A stretch of DNA of 64,000 bases, taken from Haliclystus octoradiatus (taxonomy: Eukaryota; Cnidaria; Staurozoa; Stauromedusae; Haliclystidae). A program made the position numbers and the translations under genes. This document shows, piece by piece, positions 47,868-60,500 of the stretch (position 1 is its first letter; each line of letters begins with the position of its first letter). Below the pieces are notes generated by a model. That model was not told where the DNA came from and made no database searches. It was given only the letters and a program-made list of their open reading frames with translations. The stretch lies in assembly GCA_916610825.1 (NCBI GenBank), contig OU744449.1:2864001-2928000 (forward strand). The letters are read 5' to 3'.

Positions 47868-48182
47868 AACCCTGTGAAAAAAGTTCACAAGTTCATGAAC
47901 GAGAAATTATCTAATTTTTCATAAAGTGTTCATGACGTGTTCATGGAAATGTAGGCAGTTTCAACTGTCGTTCTCATGGACTATTCATGAAGGAGAAGTT
48001 ACCCAATTCTCATCAAGTGTTTATGACGTGTCCATCGAAATGTAGGCAGTTTTAACTGTCATTTTCATTGCCTGTCCAATTGTCCATAAATGAGAAATTT
48101 CCTAATTTTCCATCAAGTATTCATGACGTGTTCATGAAATTGTAGGCAGTTTCAACTGTCATTTTCATGGACTGTTCACAGA
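47868..48182 (+). repeat. family A derivative: three tandem units of about 104 bp after the MMTAG2 stop
   Basis: After a family A type start (CCCTGTGAAAAAAGTTCAC) come three imperfect units. Each contains CATCAAGTGTTCATGACGTG, GAAATGTAGGCAGTTT and AACTGTCATTTTCATG. It begins about 47 bp after the stop codon and is therefore likely in the 3' UTR. Confidence 0.6.
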
Positions 48183-48557
48183 CTGATAAATTTTTCCATT
48201 GGTTTTCAAACGCTACCATTTTTATTACATATGTAAATAGAATATAATGATATTAAATGTTGGCATATAAAACCATTTCTAGCTATAATTAATGTAAAAG
48301 TATTTTCTTTATGTGAAACGGGACATTTTTATTTCCAAAAAAAAGTTACAACATTTTGAAACATTTCCATTCTTTATTATTTTATTATAGATTTTTACAA
48401 AATAATATTCAAAGCCTAATTCATTTTATTGAATATCAAAGTATCAATATGTATGAAAACACAACGTTATAAATAACCCATGATTCAAAAGACAGATACG
48501 TATTGTAGATATAAAAGTATTTCGCATCAGTCATTAATCAAAGTTATTAAATACTGT

Positions 48558-51500
48558 TCAATGATGAAATAATCTTGTATCGGAATGAACAAGCACCATG
48601 TTGTGTTCGTTACATGCTTCTGCAACAAGTGAATCTGCGGCTGAACCAGCAGGACTAATGATATACTTCACACCACTCTATAAAATAAACAAATCAATAT
48701 TAAACTGTTTCTACTGAAAATTATCTTTCAAATAAATGTTTGATATACTGATGTATATGAACTGAAAAAAATGATTGAAAAAAGTTCCAATCAAATAAGA
48801 AATGACAGAGATATCAATGGTTTAAGTCAATAAGTCTATTCTGCCACACATTTATTTCGTGGGGCCGTTATTCAAATTTTTCTCCATCTAATTAAGAAAA
48901 ATACTGAGTAGTGATATCTCGAAAATAAACATGCAGCAGAAAACATTTTAAAAGGGTAGTTAATGACCTTAAACTTACTTGCTGGGCGCGATCAACAGAA
49001 TCACGAAATGGGAAAAATGCATCAGAACTTAACGCAACACCATTCAACTCTTTGATCCATTCTTCCCTTGCAGCCTAAAATTTAAGAATAAACGAGACTA
49101 TTTTCAGTTGTCACACCTTCTACTACATCCAAATCAAACATGTGGAATGATTTTACCTCTGTCAAGTCTGGTGGAATTTCAGCAAATTGACTCTCCCAAG
49201 TACCTCTGTCCATGTCCTATAAATCAATCAAATGATAAGTTTAAGTTTATAATATCTAGCTTTTTATATTGACCATGATTCCACAATGGCATTTACATTT
49301 ACATTAACTTACATCAAGCAACCTAATTTACATTTCATGATTCACATACAAAGACTACTTGGAATTTTGAGAAATGCAGCTTTATAAAGCCTCGAGGTCT
49401 GTGATTCTTTTGTTTTCCCACAATTTTGCTAATCCTAATATTCTATCCTAATAAGCATGATGAAACACCAAATATATGCATGGCTCCGACAGTTAACTTG
49501 ATTTGTAAATTCAAGTTAACTTGTTTTCCCACCTGCCGTTTCAGATCTGTGGTGCTCTGTCTATCATCGTGTTAAATAATACCTTTCCTACTGTACCGTT
49601 GACATAAACATCGATTACGTTTGACTTTTCAGCTCTTTTTGTTCCTTCTTTGAATTTCATGGCCAAGACATTAGGATGTTGACGTAGCCACCTAGTATAT
49701 AAAGTTAATGGATAATATCTCCGAAAATGCAAAATGCAAGATGCTTGTTCAGATCCTATATCAATTCACAAAATTACATGGATTGTTCTGGTGGTATACA
49801 GAAATGAAAAGGTGTCAGCTTTCCGCGTTAGACAGTGTCTGCTTACGGCAGTGATAACCCTATTGGAATTGTCAACAGCAGGCATTGATGTGTAGGGTTA
49901 AGACAGGTGTCCGCTTAGGACAGGTTCAACTGTATTGTTATAATCTTGTAATCATTGTGTCATTTCCACTAACGTCTCTGTAATGTATCTATCGTATGCG
50001 CATGCGTAAGGTTATTTATAACTAAATGACTGCGCAGTTTTAAATCAGAGTGTTAGTGACGACCAGTGTAGAAGGTCGTATGTACGTAATATTAAATACA
50101 TGATTCAGATCAACAGGATATACCTATTCGGGTGTTTATTCGTCTATTGTCTTCGTATCTTACATGGCGCAGTTGATCCTGTTATTTGGACAGTAATATT
50201 TTACGTTATTCAAAGAGTTTAATTTTATTGCGTCACGATGGCTGATGTTAAATTATTGAAAAACAGTCGATCAGGCCTTAAAGGACATTTGACAAGAGCC
50301 TTAGATCGTCTGGTGGCATCCCTCACCAGTTTCACCAGTACAGAAGTAGCAGAACGAACTGAAAGTGATAGGGAAAATTTGACGATCACAACGAAACGCG
50401 CTCACGATGCGCTGGAACGCTATGTGGCGTCACATTTGGCCGTGTTGGTACAAGAACCCATCAAAGATGGAGCAGGAGACCCGGAAGAGCCACAATTGGT
50501 TGAATTAGAAAACAGTTTTTATGACCTCGAGAGACAAGTGCGTGCCGTTACGGCCGTTGTGCCGAAAACCGTAGTCACAAGCACCACTGATCCAGAAAAC
50601 CGAGAAAGCACGTCTCAGCAAGTCAACGTTCAGACCTCTGCCCGACCTGTCATAAAGACACCACCAACATTAGATGCAGACATCAACCTAAAGCAGTTCC
50701 TGGATTGGCAGGAGGTATTTTTGAATTATATCGCGATTATTGATTTAGACGCCCAGCCTCATGATAGGCAAATTGCTACCTTTTGGGGTCTGTGTTCCCC
50801 AGCATTTCTGAACATGGTACGCCGCGTCATCAAAATCGAACGTTCAACGACGGACTCCCTTAAGTTAATACTGAAAAAGATAACCGATCACTTAAGATCT
50901 AAGCGCAACTCTAACCTCGACTGGCAAAGCTTTCTCACAGTCACTCAAGGCTCAAACCAGTTAATTGATCAATATTACACGTATTTAATATTACGTACAT
51001 ACGACCTTCTACACTGGTCGTCACTAACACTCTGATTTAAAACTGCGCAATCATTTAGTTATAAATAACCTTACGCATGCGCATACGATAGATACATTAC
51101 AGTCTCTTCATATCTGTATCAAATATCGTCCATTCATTGTCAACTCATGTAAATACCGTCTCCAGATATTGTAATCTTATTTCTTTACTGAGTACTCACA
51201 CAAATAACATCTATAACAAATAATTCAATATGTTGTTGTCATCTACCCAACTCATAATTGTTTAACAATGGTGAATAGGAGGATCATTCTCATATCAAGG
51301 GTAAATGACCCTGCTATCCAAAAGATATTTCCTGTTGTGTAATCTTGGATTTCTAAGGAAGATTGACCCTAATACCTGACACAACTAGTTGGCCAATTTT
51401 GGTTGATAATTTTATTGCTGCCTTGCAACAATCAAGAATCATCTTCCTTCTTTACAAGATTTTAAATAAAATTTGTGCGAGAGTTGATACCTTTTTTTGA

Positions 51501-54500
51501 ATAGAATATCTCCCCCTTCTTACCTTATCTCAGATACAAACAACCAAAACAAACATTGAACAGTGACGCAAAAAAAAACAGTGAAAAACAGTTCAGGAGT
51601 TCATGAATAGTTCATGAACAGTTCATGAACGTTAAATGGCTCTAATTTTCCTGAATGTCTCATGAACTGTTCATGAACCCTCACAGACAGTTCATGGAAA
51701 TTTGGGGCCATTTAACGTTCTTAAACAGTTCGTGAACTGTTCATGAACTCCTGAACTGTTTTCGCAGGGATTGTGGCACAATAAAAGTATTAACTATCAA
51801 CATATCTACACCTAATCTTTAGAAATTAATATTTTTAGAAGTTTTATATCAATTGTTAATCTGGAGTCAATGTTTTCATAAGAAGCCCCCATTGTTATGT
51901 AGTTTAATTGCATCTACAAATTGAAATTACCAGTTATTGGCTTTGTCACCAGCAAGTCGGACACAATGAATTCTAGATTGTTGCCCAGCACCGATTCCAA
52001 TAACCTAACAAAAGAAATGAATGATCCAAAAATCAGACACAATGAATATGAAGTAGTCTGTAAATGTTGATAATATTAATAAAAATGAGAGTCTTGCAAG
52101 AGATAGATAGATAGTTTGTTTATTAGTAATATCAAGGTACTTGTGTTGTCTTTGCTGTTTCAATAGTGCTCGATGCCATAAATGCAGAGCTGTTTAATAA
52201 TTAATAAACGAAAAAATCAGACATTCATATTTGCTACTATTAGTTTTACGCCAAGGCGATCATCAGGCAATTTAATCTCAAATTAATTCAAATTAGTTTG
52301 TTTATTAAAGACATATAAACTTTATGATAAGTACAGGATGTTTTAATTTTAATAATATATATTACACCGATATTTTGCTACTGTTTTGATTATTTAAGTT
52401 TCATGATGTTTGTGCTTGATTGTGGTTATTTGTTCTGTAAATGTTACAAGAGCAATGTGATCTGGTAGAAATTAGAGAATGTTCATGTCTGCTCAGCATT
52501 GCACTATCAATGTCAAGTGCTGATAAATAATTCGAAAAAAACATATTGAATCAACTGGCTGTAAACATTCCTGCTAGGAAAGGGAAATAAATTCAAACGT
52601 TAAACCCTCTGAAACATTTATTTTGTAAAAACCACTTATGAACGTTATTGGCTCAATTTTCATGAACTTTTCAAGAACAGTTCATGAAACTGTTAAGAAG
52701 ATTTTCATGAAAACTTCATTAACTTTTGTAAAACGTGTGTACTGTTCATGAATTTCAAATGGTCCTAAGGTTATGAAAAGTTCATAAGGAGTCATTCAAG
52801 TTATCATGAAGTAGAGTGGACCTAACGAAAAATTTAATCAGTTCCTGAAACTTGTGAACATCCATGAATTGTTAATGAACATATTGTTAACAGTTTATGA
52901 GCTCTTCAAAAACACATAACTAATAGTTCATGAACCGTGCAAGACCAATTCATGGATGTTAAATGGTCTGTTTTTTTGTGAACCCTTAAATGAACTTTTC
53001 ATGAACTAATGAGCCGTTCATGAACAGTTAATGAAAAGAATAATGAAAATCAGGCTAACTTATAACGTTCAAGAACTGTTTCACATGGGTAGGGAATGCT
53101 TTTATTCCGACGAGAAGAGTATCTCATTATCAAAAAAGCAGCTGATTAATATTGAATAAGGTTAGACCTATCATACCTGACCCCGTTTGACATAGCATAC
53201 AGAATTTGATTGAGTGTATTTCACAGCAATTGTAGCAACCAGCAAATCACGCTTGGCATCTTCTGATATCTAATGATAATGAGTACGAAAATACAAGAAA
53301 ACAAAATAAAAATATCTTACTATAAAAAATTTACCAAGAAAAAAACTTTATCCAAGAAAGAATGCTTCATTTTTGAAAAATATAATTGAAAACAAGCATA
53401 TTTAAAATGAAATTGAATAGTCGATTGCTTGATTTCACTATTATCCAATTATCGATATTGTATGATATTAGATTCTCCGGTATTCGATTTGTATCCCTAG
53501 CATGAAAAACATGATAAAATAGACTTTACCCATAACATAAAAAATAGACAAACATAACATACCTCCTTGTCATTGGTGACACGATTTGTCAAAATACTTT
53601 CATTAATAACACTGTTATTTCGTTTTTGTTCAAGATGTAAACCAAATATTGTTCTCGATTCCATTTCACTTGGTTCATAGGTTGCGTCAATCTAAAAACA
53701 CATCAGATACAGAAGTGGACTTAGTGTAGTTGTTAGGGTGTTGGACGTCAACACACAAGATCTTGCCACTGCAAAAAACAGTTCAGAAGTTCATGAACAG
53801 TTCATGAAAATTTGGGGCGATTTAACGTTTATGACCTGTTCATGAACTGTTCATGAACTCCTAAACTGTTTTCGCAGGGTTCTAGGGTTTGATCCCTGAT
53901 ATGAACAGGATTGGTGTCAGAAGGGTATCAAGGCTTTGTCTCCTCTCTTAAAAGAGAAATCAAATGAATGTTCTGTTACTTTTAGATTTTTATTTGAGGA
54001 AACTATGTATGGCAAATACGCTTTCAGTTCTTTACCGTAGTTGATCTTTTTTCTGTCAGTTCCCTTTGATGTGTAGGGGGGAGACAGGGGAGGCTCGGAC
54101 CCTTTTCACATTTTTAATTATTAAAATTATTGTGATTGTGCAAATGCAACAAATTTTATGTCATTAATTAGCCAACATGCTCAAATCAAAAGGGTAAGAA
54201 TATCAATTACATAAATGTAGCAGTTTTTCAATTATTTAGTGCGGAAGACCAACCATTTTAGAGGGGAGACTTGGGACACGGTGGGGTGACATGGATCAGG
54301 CATATTTTCTCAAAATTTCATTAAATAACTGACAAATTTACTTTCCAGTACCAGACACTACATCTGTTGCTTTGACTTAGGAAGTTTATTTGATCAAAAT
54401 TAAGCCAGCAACAAGTAATTTTAGCATTAATAAATAAGATTAATTTTTGACACACCTGTCATCAATCTAATTGTAATTGATTTAGCAACTTAATCTCCAC

Positions 54501-57500
54501 AAAGTAAAAAATTCAAATACAGCGCATATAAATGAAAACAAACTCATATCTCAACCAAATGCGATTAGTTACCCATTCGTGGTTGATGCTAAAACGCGCT
54601 GTTTCATGTCTCCCCGTTTGACTTCCCAGCAAAAAATGAGGTGGCTCTCCTCATCAACAGGAATGTATTTAAACATTTTATATTAAAAGATTCATCAAAG
54701 TAAAACCGTTGCAATGGCACCGTTCAAAATGGCAATTAAACACTTATTCCAAAATTAATTTAATCAAAAGAGGAATCGTAAAACGCATGTCGATCATTGT
54801 AAGCTGTACATTAAAATTTCTTGATAATTAGTTATTGTTGGTTATTGAAATTTAGGCAAACAACATGAAATGAAGCGATATATAACATAATAGAAGATAA
54901 TTTACATGGGTAATCAGGAACGCTCTTGTCCCATGTCTCCCCGGTCTCCCCTGGCTTAATTATCTGGTGTTTGCTTCAACTTTTTTCTGCTCCAGTAAAA
55001 CGATTGATAGGTCATAATAATACAACATATAAACTTACTTCTAGTATACAATATTTCCCTCCTTTTTTCTTTTTGAGCACATCTAATGCTGCAGGCTCAT
55101 ATCCTGGGGCAATAATTCCATCTGAAACCTGAAAACGCAATATAGGGCATTTGATTATAAATGTAGGCTAGAAATAAATCTCTTCAGAGTTCTTGTTAAG
55201 TCCTCTCATAGGAATCATATGATAATTGATAAAAAAAATTTCATATTTATGCAATATGGAATGGAAAAGAGGATTGTATAGCGTTCTATTGACAACTGCG
55301 ATGCGTAGTACTAGTGAGTGACAAGAAAAACATTAAAGAATGACAAGACGTCAAGACAGTATTACAGCCATTATAGCCATCTACACACTAGAGTAGGCTT
55401 TAAATGCTTCCCCTATATCACTGATCACTGAAGTGGTCAATTTTAGTCAGGTGACTGATTATAGAGGAGACAATTACATCAGGATTGAATTTACAATTTA
55501 CAATAGTATAATTACAAACCTCTCTGGAGATAATTTTTGCAGTAGGTAGATCGCACACATCAGACAATGCTACAAAATCACCAAATGATGACATCCGATC
55601 TGCACCTCTTGCTCTCGCATATGCCCTAGCCAATGGCGTCAATTGTTTATGCATATCATGAACCATACATAATTGTTCTTCTTCTTTAGTCATTTCAAGA
55701 CCAACTGCGGCACCAGCAGGGCTGACATGCTTGAACGAAGCTGCTGCTGGCATTTGTAATCCTGCTTTCAGCTCCTGTAAAGAGAAAATATTGAAAACTC
55801 AATTGGCTTGAATTTTGAAAAACTGACATCTTACTGAGAATTTACTCACCGGTAAAAGGGTATTGAATTGGGCAAATTCAGTAGATTTCAAAGTTAAGAT
55901 GTTTTTGGTAGTTTTGCAGTGGAATGAGAGGAACAATCTAAATTAAATTTCCGGGTGAACTACTGTAAAAAAAAGTATCCAATACAACTCCAGTATGTTT
56001 TCAGTAGGTTCAAAATTCATAGTGATTGGAGGAAGCGCTTAACATTTGAGTATTTTGTGCATGTGGTTTGAGTGTAAAATGATTGACCGAACCTCTTACA
56101 GATATTGCCATAATATGCATTTACAATAGCAATTAAACAATTATGCATAACATTTCTTGGTTCAACTAATTTGTTAAAACTGGCTTTAAACAGAAACTAA
56201 CAATTCAGTTTTCGGAGAAGACTCAATCCACCAGTGCTACGCTTTCCTCCCTTTACACCCAACATCAAAGTGACTAAGATCAATAGGGGAGAGCGGGGTG
56301 AATTGGAACAAATTTTCTTAAAAAAATTATTGCTCCAAAACGGCTCACGCAAAACTCACAATTTTGGTATCGATTTGTAGGAAATTGTCTGAAGTTTATA
56401 ATGCAAAATACCTGAATATTGTCAAATCAAAGTTGAAACAATGTTTAAAGGAAGAATGACATTTTTTCAAAACCGCGATTTTGCGAAAATGTGGGGTGAA
56501 ACGGAATGACCACAAATTTACCATTATTTCATCGAATTTGTTCAAATAAATTGAGTATCATAGCTATTGAGCCTTTAAAAATTGATATCAACAATAATAA
56601 ATTAGATAGTTAAAGAAACTTACTTCCAAATATTAATTTATAAGATTATTATTTTCCATTCAAAAAAATGCGTCTCCGTAAAACACGATAATATTTTCCC
56701 GTACTAGTATAATTTTTCAAATTTCAGTTATAATTGAGAGAATATGAGTAAGGTTAATCATTCAAATGGGTTTTAATTAGATTTAACCAATATAATATGA
56801 ATAAAACAACATTTAATTTCATGCAGTCCTTCGACAAAGTCGCTTTCCTTCCGAAGGTGTCAAATTCAAAGAAACCGCTCATGCAAATGTTTTGTTTACA
56901 TTATAATTCACACTGATTCACGAAGGAAATAATAAGTCAAAACAAGACAATACAAACTCATTAATTTTACGTTGAAAATAAAACAACAAAAAGATCAATG
57001 GTTCAGAGAAATAATACAAGGCTATTTACTAATGAAAAGAGGCAATTGAACCAATTTAATGGATTAATTTGAATGATTTCTTCTTGGTGTGAAATCAAAG
57101 GCGGAGCAACAACAAAGCAAAGCAGTGTGAAGCCAGACTGTGGTTGAAATGTTTCCCGCCGTGTTCCATTCAACCCCATCGTGAATCTTGCAACATAAAC
57201 ACTATTTACTAGAAAGTTTGTTGGAAAAGACAAAAATGACAACTGCCTACGTCATAACACGGAAATTCTCTACACAATGGTATGCAATAACACCTGATGC
57301 GTGAAGAAATGAAAATAAAATCAAACACGATGTGAAAAGCGAATGACTTGCATCACGCGTACAAATTTTCAAAGGCTTATAATATTTTATTTACTTTATG
57401 TATCGAAATGAAACTTTACACAATGTTTAGACTATTTAAGAACAATGTTCTGCTGCAATTTTGTAATTTTTGAGTCTTTAGAAGTTGTGTATTCTGATTC

Positions 57501-60500
57501 ACCCCCGTTCCATTTCACCCTGCTCTCCCCTACAATGTATTAATACCCTTTGTGATATTAAAATCATTAATTTTAAATAGCATGTTTCTTCCCTTGTGAA
57601 AAAACTTGTTGCCTTCATGAACTGTTCATGAATAGTTCATGGAAGTTACGAACTTTCATAAACTGGTCATGAACACTTTGAACAAACTGTTTTCACAGGG
57701 GTTATGAACACGACTCAGTTTCACACGGGTTGATTGCTATTAAAATTTCTTGAACCCTCATTCCAAATTGCAAACATCAATTGCGTGATTTTTACCAAAC
57801 TATTCTCCACATAAAACGATTTAAACATGCATAACAGTACATATTGAAATTTACCTTGATAAGCTACCATGCATCATATCATCGTAAGCAGACCGAGAAA
57901 AGTATTCAAAATAATAGACAAGACAACAATTTAAGGAGACAACGGTTCACAGTCAACTCTCAGAGGACGATTGAAACAAATTAAAGCTTTGGAAAATCGT
58001 TTTTCAAATTCATTCCTAATAGATAACAAATGAAAAATCCATTTTCTTTGGAATTTTGTCCAGCCCCCGGCGAAAAAAGTTCATGAGCTTAAGAATGTGA
58101 AATTGCCCAAAAGTTCATTAGCTGTTTATGAACTTTCTGGCAATTTCACATTCATGAACAACTTCATGAACCGGTTTATGAAGAGTTCATGAACTCTTTG
58201 TGACTGTTCATGAACCCGCAAAAAATGTTCATGAACTGTTCATGAATTCATGGATTTTTTCACATAGGCATTCTGGAATCCTAGTTGCTGGGTTGCCAAG
58301 TTCTGTCGGACCCTGAACACAAGAAGATTCAAAACTGCACATGCATAATAAAATTTACCTTGACGAGCTGCCAAGCATTCAAAGCATCACATAAATTGAT
58401 AAATCCAGGAGACCCATTAACGACTGACAATGGTAATTTAGCTAATGTTGTTGTAAGCTGAGCTGGTTTCTGATGTGGATTCATACCATAGCGAAGTGTT
58501 AGCTGTGATTCATTACATGAATATTGTTTACGGAAGTAATCTGTTATAGCTGTATCATATTCCATTGTGTGAGTGAAAGCCTATAGCAAAGTCACATAAA
58601 ATTATGAGGAGTTTACAAAATGTTTACAATTTGTTTCGATACGAAGAGTAAAAAGTGAAAATAGGAAAGAAAAAGATATGAGAACACAATCAAAACACGG
58701 GGATTCGGATGATGCTACTTTCATACATTTTCATGGTAAATTCAGAGTTAACAGGGTCCATACTACATACGTTTGAAGCAGATCTCTTTGATTTGATTTT
58801 GGCTCACAAAGTCAACAATATCAGAAGAGGTACAATCAAACCTCTTAAAACGGTTACACCCAACTACAGCAGCCACCTGGCGATAGGGTCACTCTTGGTA
58901 TATCTGACATAGCAGACTATTATCTATTGAATCAACCCTGCCCCTGCAAAAAAAGTTCAGGATTTCATGGACACTTCATGAAAATTGAGTCATTTAACAT
59001 TCATGAACTAGTTTGTGAACTGTTCATGAACTCCTTGACTGTTTTTAGCAGGAGTGTTAGGATCATCTGGATATAATGGTCCATTTATATATCTATCTTA
59101 GCTGGCTGTTATATACAAGTCTCGATTTATAACCACCTTGAGTGCAAGTTGTTGCCTAGTTGATACTCCAGTGTCTTTTGTTTGCGAGTTACCCATTTCT
59201 GCTAATACACTTCAAATAAAAAATCAGCACATAGTAGATTAATGCAAAGGCGAAATCAGGCTCTCAGTAACGTACTAGTTGAAAAGTTGGTTCACAAATT
59301 ATTTATCTAGTGAAGGCCTCTAAAAGTGGATGATCTTTCTACAAAGGTTAGATTCAATGGAAATTATCATTCACAATATTATAAAGAGACCATTATAAAC
59401 ACAAGGCTGCTTTTTAGGGTGACTGTTAAACACAGGTTTCATTGTAAGTGGTTTGATTAAGGAGAAAAGACAACAATAGGCCTATCAATGTTACATATAT
59501 ACGTGTTCTTCATTCACTGATATTTGAATTCAACTTGGATAGAGTTAGCATAAAATATAAATCACATAAATGTTGATAATTAATATTATAAAATATGGCG
59601 TCATAATCAATAGTAATCTTGCAATTTGATAAGTTGGTTCATGTATCTGGAAATTCTAGTTCTAGAGATGAATATTGTTCAAAAATTTTCATTTGAGATT
59701 TGACGATACAATTTTGTACTATTAAGGAAACAATATAAACAAAAACTTTCTCCATTTAAGAAAAACAATTGCAGAGCTTTCATTTAACTTAAGGATATAA
59801 CAGCAACCAGTGTATAGGATCCCTCTACTGATGTTCACTATTAAATCTACAAAAACTTCAATCTACTGAAAAACAGCCGCAGTGGAGTTTGTGAGCACAG
59901 ACCTGCTTTAAAGCTAAATATTCTGTATGCAATCCTGAAAACTTTATAGAAAATAACAAAATATCAAAGTATAGCCTACTCCTGTGAAATACATTGATGA
60001 GTTCATCAACTTTCATGAACAGTTCATGATCAGTCAAGAGCAATTCATGAACAGTTTGTGGATTGGTTTGTTAACTGGTTCATGAATGTGAAATTGCCCA
60101 GAAAAGTTCATAAACAGTTCATGATTTTTTTGAAAATTTCACGCTCGTAAACTCATGCATTTTGTTTACAGAGAAACAAACAGATAGTAAATATACCTTT
60201 GGTAATCATTAGGATCGCAGATAACTGTTACTCGTTTGTGATTTTTTGCTGATGCCCGCAACAGTGTTACACCGCCTGAATAAGAGATGATAATACAAAT
60301 AAGTAAGTAGTTTCCTCGACGGCAGGGTCCGAAAGAGGGTTCAGCCTTCTGGAATCCTAGGGGCATTTCAACATTTTGTTCTGATTTTTTTGTTAATGTT
60401 TGACCAATAAATCAATAAAAGTATCAAATTTTCTTCTGAATTTGTTTTAACCTTCCGGAATTCCTACTCTTGTCAGACTATGCCGGGCGACAATCTCAAA

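Larger units (their letters stand above)
49979..51101 (+). mobile_element. LTR-retrotransposon derivative with inverted LTR ends
   Basis: The left LTR of 186 bp (49979-50164) begins TGTAATGTATC and ends CTTACA, followed by a TGGCGCAGTTGATCC primer-binding-site-like segment at 50165. A gag-like ORF follows (50238-). The right end, 50981-51101, is the reverse complement of the first 121 bp of the left LTR with one mismatch seen. The whole unit is flanked by GTCTC at 49974-49978 and 51102-51106, a 5-bp target-site duplication. It therefore integrated as a unit having the same LTR terminus at both ends. It lies in the ATIC intron between 49691 and 51931, antisense to ATIC. Confidence 0.85.

Noticed and set aside
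47583..47888. 101-codon minus-strand ORF
   Set aside because: Antisense to the repetitive charged last exon of MMTAG2.
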